From an uncultured bacterium (GTDB taxonomy: Bacteria > Verrucomicrobiota > Kiritimatiellia > RFP12 > UBA1067), in contig CACZAK010000202.1 in the NCBI GenBank assembly GCA_902779075.1, positions 1-8,539 on the forward strand: DNA of 8,539 nt, given 5' to 3'. A program made the translations under genes and the position numbers. Below are positions 7,277 to 8,539 of this stretch, one piece after another. Position 1 is the first letter of the stretch. Each line of letters opens with the position of its first letter. The notes under the pieces are model-generated. The model had not been told where the DNA came from and did no database searches. It saw only the letters and a program-made list of their open reading frames with translations.

Positions 7277-7329
7277 ACTGGGAAAGCCGCCTTCCAGGCG
7301 GCGGGAGTGGCCGCGCTTGTCGCGGCCTT
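7277..7329. repeat. Double-hairpin repeat, copy 1 (REP-like)
   Basis: A 53-bp unit (actggg...ggcctt) lies 16 nt past the glnN stop. It holds two hairpins: gccgcct-tcc-aggcggc (7-bp stem), then ggccgcg-cttgt-cgcggcc (7-bp stem) followed by TTT. It matches copy 2 at 51 of 53 positions. The second hairpin plus TTT could also act as a weak terminator for glnN. Confidence 0.85.
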
Positions 7330-7351
7330 TCGGGTAGGCGGCGGCAATCTA

Positions 7352-7404
7352 ACTGGGAACGCCGCCTTCCAGGCGGCGGAAGTGGCCGCGCTTGTCGCGG
7401 CCTT
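7352..7404. repeat. Double-hairpin repeat, copy 2 (REP-like)
   Basis: This is the second copy of the 53-bp unit, starting 75 bp after the first. It differs at two bases (A to C in the ninth position, G to A after the first hairpin). Both changes fall outside the two 7-bp stems, so the hairpins are preserved. The 22-bp gap between copies contains another ggcggcgg run. Confidence 0.85.
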
Positions 7405-7522
7405 ACTCTTGTCGCTTCCCGTGGTGGGGCGAGGCGTCCCGCCGAGCCGCCCTCCATCCGCCGAACCGGCGAGAGAGCCACCCCAAACGGAGAGCTTTTC
7501 TTTCTTTTTCAGACATTGCCCC
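7405..7522 (+). other. Non-coding stretch between repeats and leader promoter
   Basis: I see no gene here. The first part is GC-rich with no strong hairpin. A pyrimidine-rich run (about 7495-7510, cttttctttctttttc) lies just upstream of the promoter at 7523 and could act as an upstream element or T-rich tail, but nothing firmer can be said. Apparent open frames through it continue from the repeats and look spurious. Confidence 0.4.
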
Positions 7523-7551
7523 TTGTGCCACGGCGAGAGGTGTGCTACACT
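7523..7551 (+). promoter_or_regulatory. Promoter for the ORF6N leader transcript
   Basis: -35 TTGTGC (7523-7528) and -10 TACACT (7546-7551) are 17 bp apart, and the -10 is extended by an upstream TGC. The predicted start is near 7558, exactly at the 5' base of the first leader stem. This leaves about 155 nt of untranslated leader before ATG 7713. Confidence 0.7.
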
Positions 7552-7557
7552 ATGTGC

Positions 7558-7700
7558 GCTTTCGGGAATTGATGCCCTCGGTGGGGCTATACAGCGAAAG
7601 CCGTCCGGACGGGACCCATGCCTGGAGTGCATGGGATCCTCTTGGGCCGGGTAGCCGTCGATTAACAGTCGTGTAACAACACCTCCCGCATGGCGGGGGA
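7558..7700 (+). ncRNA. Structured 5' leader of the ORF6N gene (possible cis-regulatory RNA)
   Basis: Several helices can be drawn. P1 is gctttcg (7558-7564) with cgaaagc (7595-7601), enclosing gccct/ggggc (7574-7578/7583-7587). The 12-bp palindrome ccgtccggacgg spans 7601-7612. A 7-bp stem pairs cccatgc (7615-7621) with gcatggg (7629-7635) around a 7-nt loop. The last hairpin is ctcccgc-atg-gcggggg (one wobble; 7683-7689/7693-7699), ending directly at the AAGGA ribosome site. I recognise no known riboswitch class. A 34-codon ORF (ATG 7572 to TAA 7676) lies inside without a strong ribosome site. It may be a leader peptide or only a by-product. Confidence 0.45.
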
Positions 7701-7705
7701 AAGGA
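7701..7705 (+). promoter_or_regulatory. Shine-Dalgarno sequence of the ORF6N gene
   Basis: AAGGA (7701-7705) lies 7 nt before ATG 7713 and directly abuts the GC hairpin at 7683-7699, so structure could control its access. It fixes the start at 7713. Confidence 0.7.
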
Positions 7706-7712
7706 ATCGGTT

Positions 7713-8345
7713 ATGAAGAAGAGTGAAAAAGAAGTGATCGTGGGCGGCAAGGTTTCGCCCACGGCAACGCCTATCGCATATAGCGAAGTCGAGAAACTAA
7801 TCGTCAGCGTCCGTGGCCAGCCGGTCATCGTTGACGCGGATGTTGCGAAGCTGTACGGAGTCGCGACGAAGCGCGTGAACGAGGCCGTTCGCAACAATCC
7901 CGAGAAATTCCCTGCAGACTACATGTTCGAACTTGACCGTGCCGAGTCAACTGCTCTAAGGTCGAAAATTTCGTCCTTAGAACATGGCCACTGCGGGAAG
8001 GGGCGATACTCGAAATACAATTATAAGGCCTTCACGGAAAAGGGACTTTACATGCTTGCGACCGTTTTGAAGAGCCAGCGTGCGACGGAAGCCACGTTCG
8101 CCATCATCGAGACCTTCGCCAAAGTACGCACGCTGAAGCGCGAGCTCGTGGAGCTGCACAACGCACCGAAGGGACAAATGCAGGCGGAGAAGATGCGTCA
8201 TTTCGGCGAAACGTTGTCAGACATCGTCATGCCAGACCTTGAAACCGTGGAGACCGAATCCTCGCTGGAGCTGAACTTCCTCATCGGGAAGCTCAAGCAT
8301 ACGGTCAGGCGAATCAAACGCGCCGGTCAGAAAGCGCAGGGTTGA
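7713..8345 (+). CDS. ORF6N domain-containing protein
   Basis: ORF6N is a putative DNA-binding domain first defined in phage and viral proteins, often fused to or found with KilA-N and antirepressor-like modules. The 210-residue protein has a short variable N-terminus, then the domain at about 27-115. It carries RGQPVIVDADVAKLYGVATKRVNEAVRNN, EKFPADYMFEL and YNYKAFTEKGLYMLATVLKS, the hallmark blocks (D-A/L-LYGV-T-K-R-N-E, FP-D-MF-L, AFTE-G--ML--VL-S). After it come ATEATFAIIETFAKVRTLKREL and a charged helical C-terminus (150-210) ending in a basic segment. It has a strong promoter and a structured leader, and is followed 23 nt later by another ORF with a good Shine-Dalgarno sequence, so it probably heads an operon. 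Its role is unknown; a regulatory or mobile-element function is inference. Family assignment is firm. Confidence 0.9.
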   Translation: MKKSEKEVIVGGKVSPTATPIAYSEVEKLIVSVRGQPVIVDADVAKLYGVATKRVNEAVRNNPEKFPADYMFELDRAESTALRSKISSLEHGHCGKGRYSKYNYKAFTEKGLYMLATVLKSQRATEATFAIIETFAKVRTLKRELVELHNAPKGQMQAEKMRHFGETLSDIVMPDLETVETESSLELNFLIGKLKHTVRRIKRAGQKAQG

Positions 8346-8354
8346 AGTAACAAT

Positions 8355-8360
8355 AGGAGG
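8355..8360 (+). promoter_or_regulatory. Perfect Shine-Dalgarno sequence before the small ORF
   Basis: AGGAGG (8355-8360) is 8 nt from ATG 8369. The junction to the start (GGATACGGTTATG) closely resembles that of the ORF6N gene (GGAATCGGTTATG), which suggests a shared or duplicated initiation region. Confidence 0.75.
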
Positions 8361-8368
8361 ATACGGTT

Positions 8369-8533
8369 ATGGGATACAATACGGAATTCGACGGCGAGTT
8401 TGCATTGAGCAAATCGCTGGACGAGAAAAGGGGTCTGGATGCTGGAGAAGAACATCGTGCAGTGGAGATGGCAGTTGCTTTCGCTACTGGGAGATTTGGA
8501 GATGGGGAGATTAGGAGGTGGAAATGCGCATGA
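8369..8533 (+). CDS. Small hypothetical protein (54 aa) starting MGYNTEFDGEF; possibly truncated or frameshifted
   Basis: A consensus Shine-Dalgarno sequence and a 23-nt gap from the ORF6N gene make translation very likely. The N-terminus, MGYNTEFDGEFALSKSLDEK, resembles from memory the start of a larger uncharacterised bacterial and phage protein family (MxYNTxFxGxFxLxKPL...), whose members usually continue well beyond 100 residues. Here the sequence after residue 20 does not look like that family, and a TGA ends it at 8531-8533. A second frame (from ATG 8439) overlaps the 3' half and also looks protein-like. The ORF may therefore be a genuine small protein, a truncated remnant, or a frameshifted gene. 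Without the sequence to the right these cannot be separated. Confidence 0.55.
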   Translation: MGYNTEFDGEFALSKSLDEKRGLDAGEEHRAVEMAVAFATGRFGDGEIRRWKCA

Positions 8534-8539
8534 CGTGTT
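8439..8539 (+). CDS. Overlapping partial ORF running off the right edge (hypothetical)
   Basis: In the +1 frame relative to the 54-residue ORF, ATG 8439 opens a frame with no stop to the window end (MLEKNIVQWRWQLLSLLGDL..., 33 residues visible). AAAAGGGG at 8426-8433 sits 5 nt upstream and could serve as ribosome site. The frame is open only from 8409 (a TGA lies at 8406). I do not recognise the protein. It could be the next gene in the operon, overlapping the small ORF, or the continuation of that ORF after a frameshift. Confidence 0.35.
   Translation, partial: MLEKNIVQWRWQLLSLLGDLEMGRLGGGNAHDV

Noticed and set aside
7257..7481. Open frames across the repeats (AAFQAA...VAALVAA peptides)
   Set aside because: The peptide repetition only mirrors the 75-bp DNA repeat; there is no ribosome site or family match, and the DNA hairpins explain the conservation.
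5152..7632. Long open frame of 826 codons on the minus strand
   Set aside because: It is antisense to the well-identified glutamine synthetase, is rich in Arg, Val, Glu and His as expected of GC-rich antisense frames, and has no recognisable domain.
7640..7682. Integron attC-like or tmRNA/6S/SRP RNA identity for the ORF6N leader
   Set aside because: No GTTRRRY/RYYYAAC pair, no tag-peptide reading frame, and no SRP-loop or 6S bubble motif could be found.

Overview
The window reads as chromosomal DNA of a Gram-negative, fairly GC-rich bacterium. A KDO2-lipid A-type acyltransferase implies an LPS outer membrane. The large type III glutamine synthetase, the exported FAD-dependent oxidoreductase of the PF12831 type, and the GroEL and RsmE variants together fit the Verrucomicrobiota/Kiritimatiellota side of the PVC group. 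That placement is inference; there is no rRNA or other decisive marker here.

Layout, left to right. (1) 2-547 (+) is the 3' third of groEL, closed by a good intrinsic terminator at 572-604. (2) 614-1360 (+) is rsmE, a 16S rRNA m3U1498 methyltransferase. (3) 1389-1508 (+) holds a near-consensus sigma-70-type promoter and a tRNA-Val(GAC) with encoded CCA. (4) 1577-3283 (+) is an exported FAD-dependent oxidoreductase. (5) 3297-5056 (-) is a two-gene operon convergent with it: a lipid A acyltransferase-like protein translationally coupled (ATGA overlap) to a membrane-anchored coiled-coil protein with a Gly/Arg-rich tail. (6) 5057-5118 is a very short divergent intergenic region made almost entirely of a perfect 15-bp inverted repeat, each arm of which carries a TGGTATAAT extended -10. 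(7) 5119-7260 (+) is a type III glutamine synthetase (glnN-type). (8) 7261-7712 is non-coding: two copies of a 53-bp double-hairpin repeat, then a strong promoter and a structured leader of about 155 nt. (9) 7713-8345 (+) is an ORF6N-domain protein, followed 23 nt later by a small ORF (8369-8533) and an overlapping ORF that runs off the window. This end has an accessory or phage-like flavour.

Most genes are housekeeping (chaperonin, rRNA modification, tRNA, nitrogen assimilation, lipid A). The most unusual feature is the 5064-5112 palindrome. Two symmetric extended -10 elements put the predicted transcription starts only 3-4 nt upstream of the ATG of both flanking genes, neither of which has a Shine-Dalgarno sequence. 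This looks like a compact bidirectional promoter making two (nearly) leaderless mRNAs, joining lipid A acylation and glutamine synthesis in one regulatory unit. Other points for a second look are the Tyr in place of the catalytic acidic residue in the acyltransferase HX4(D/E) motif, the structured leader before the ORF6N gene, the double-hairpin repeats, and the two overlapping protein-like frames at the right edge.
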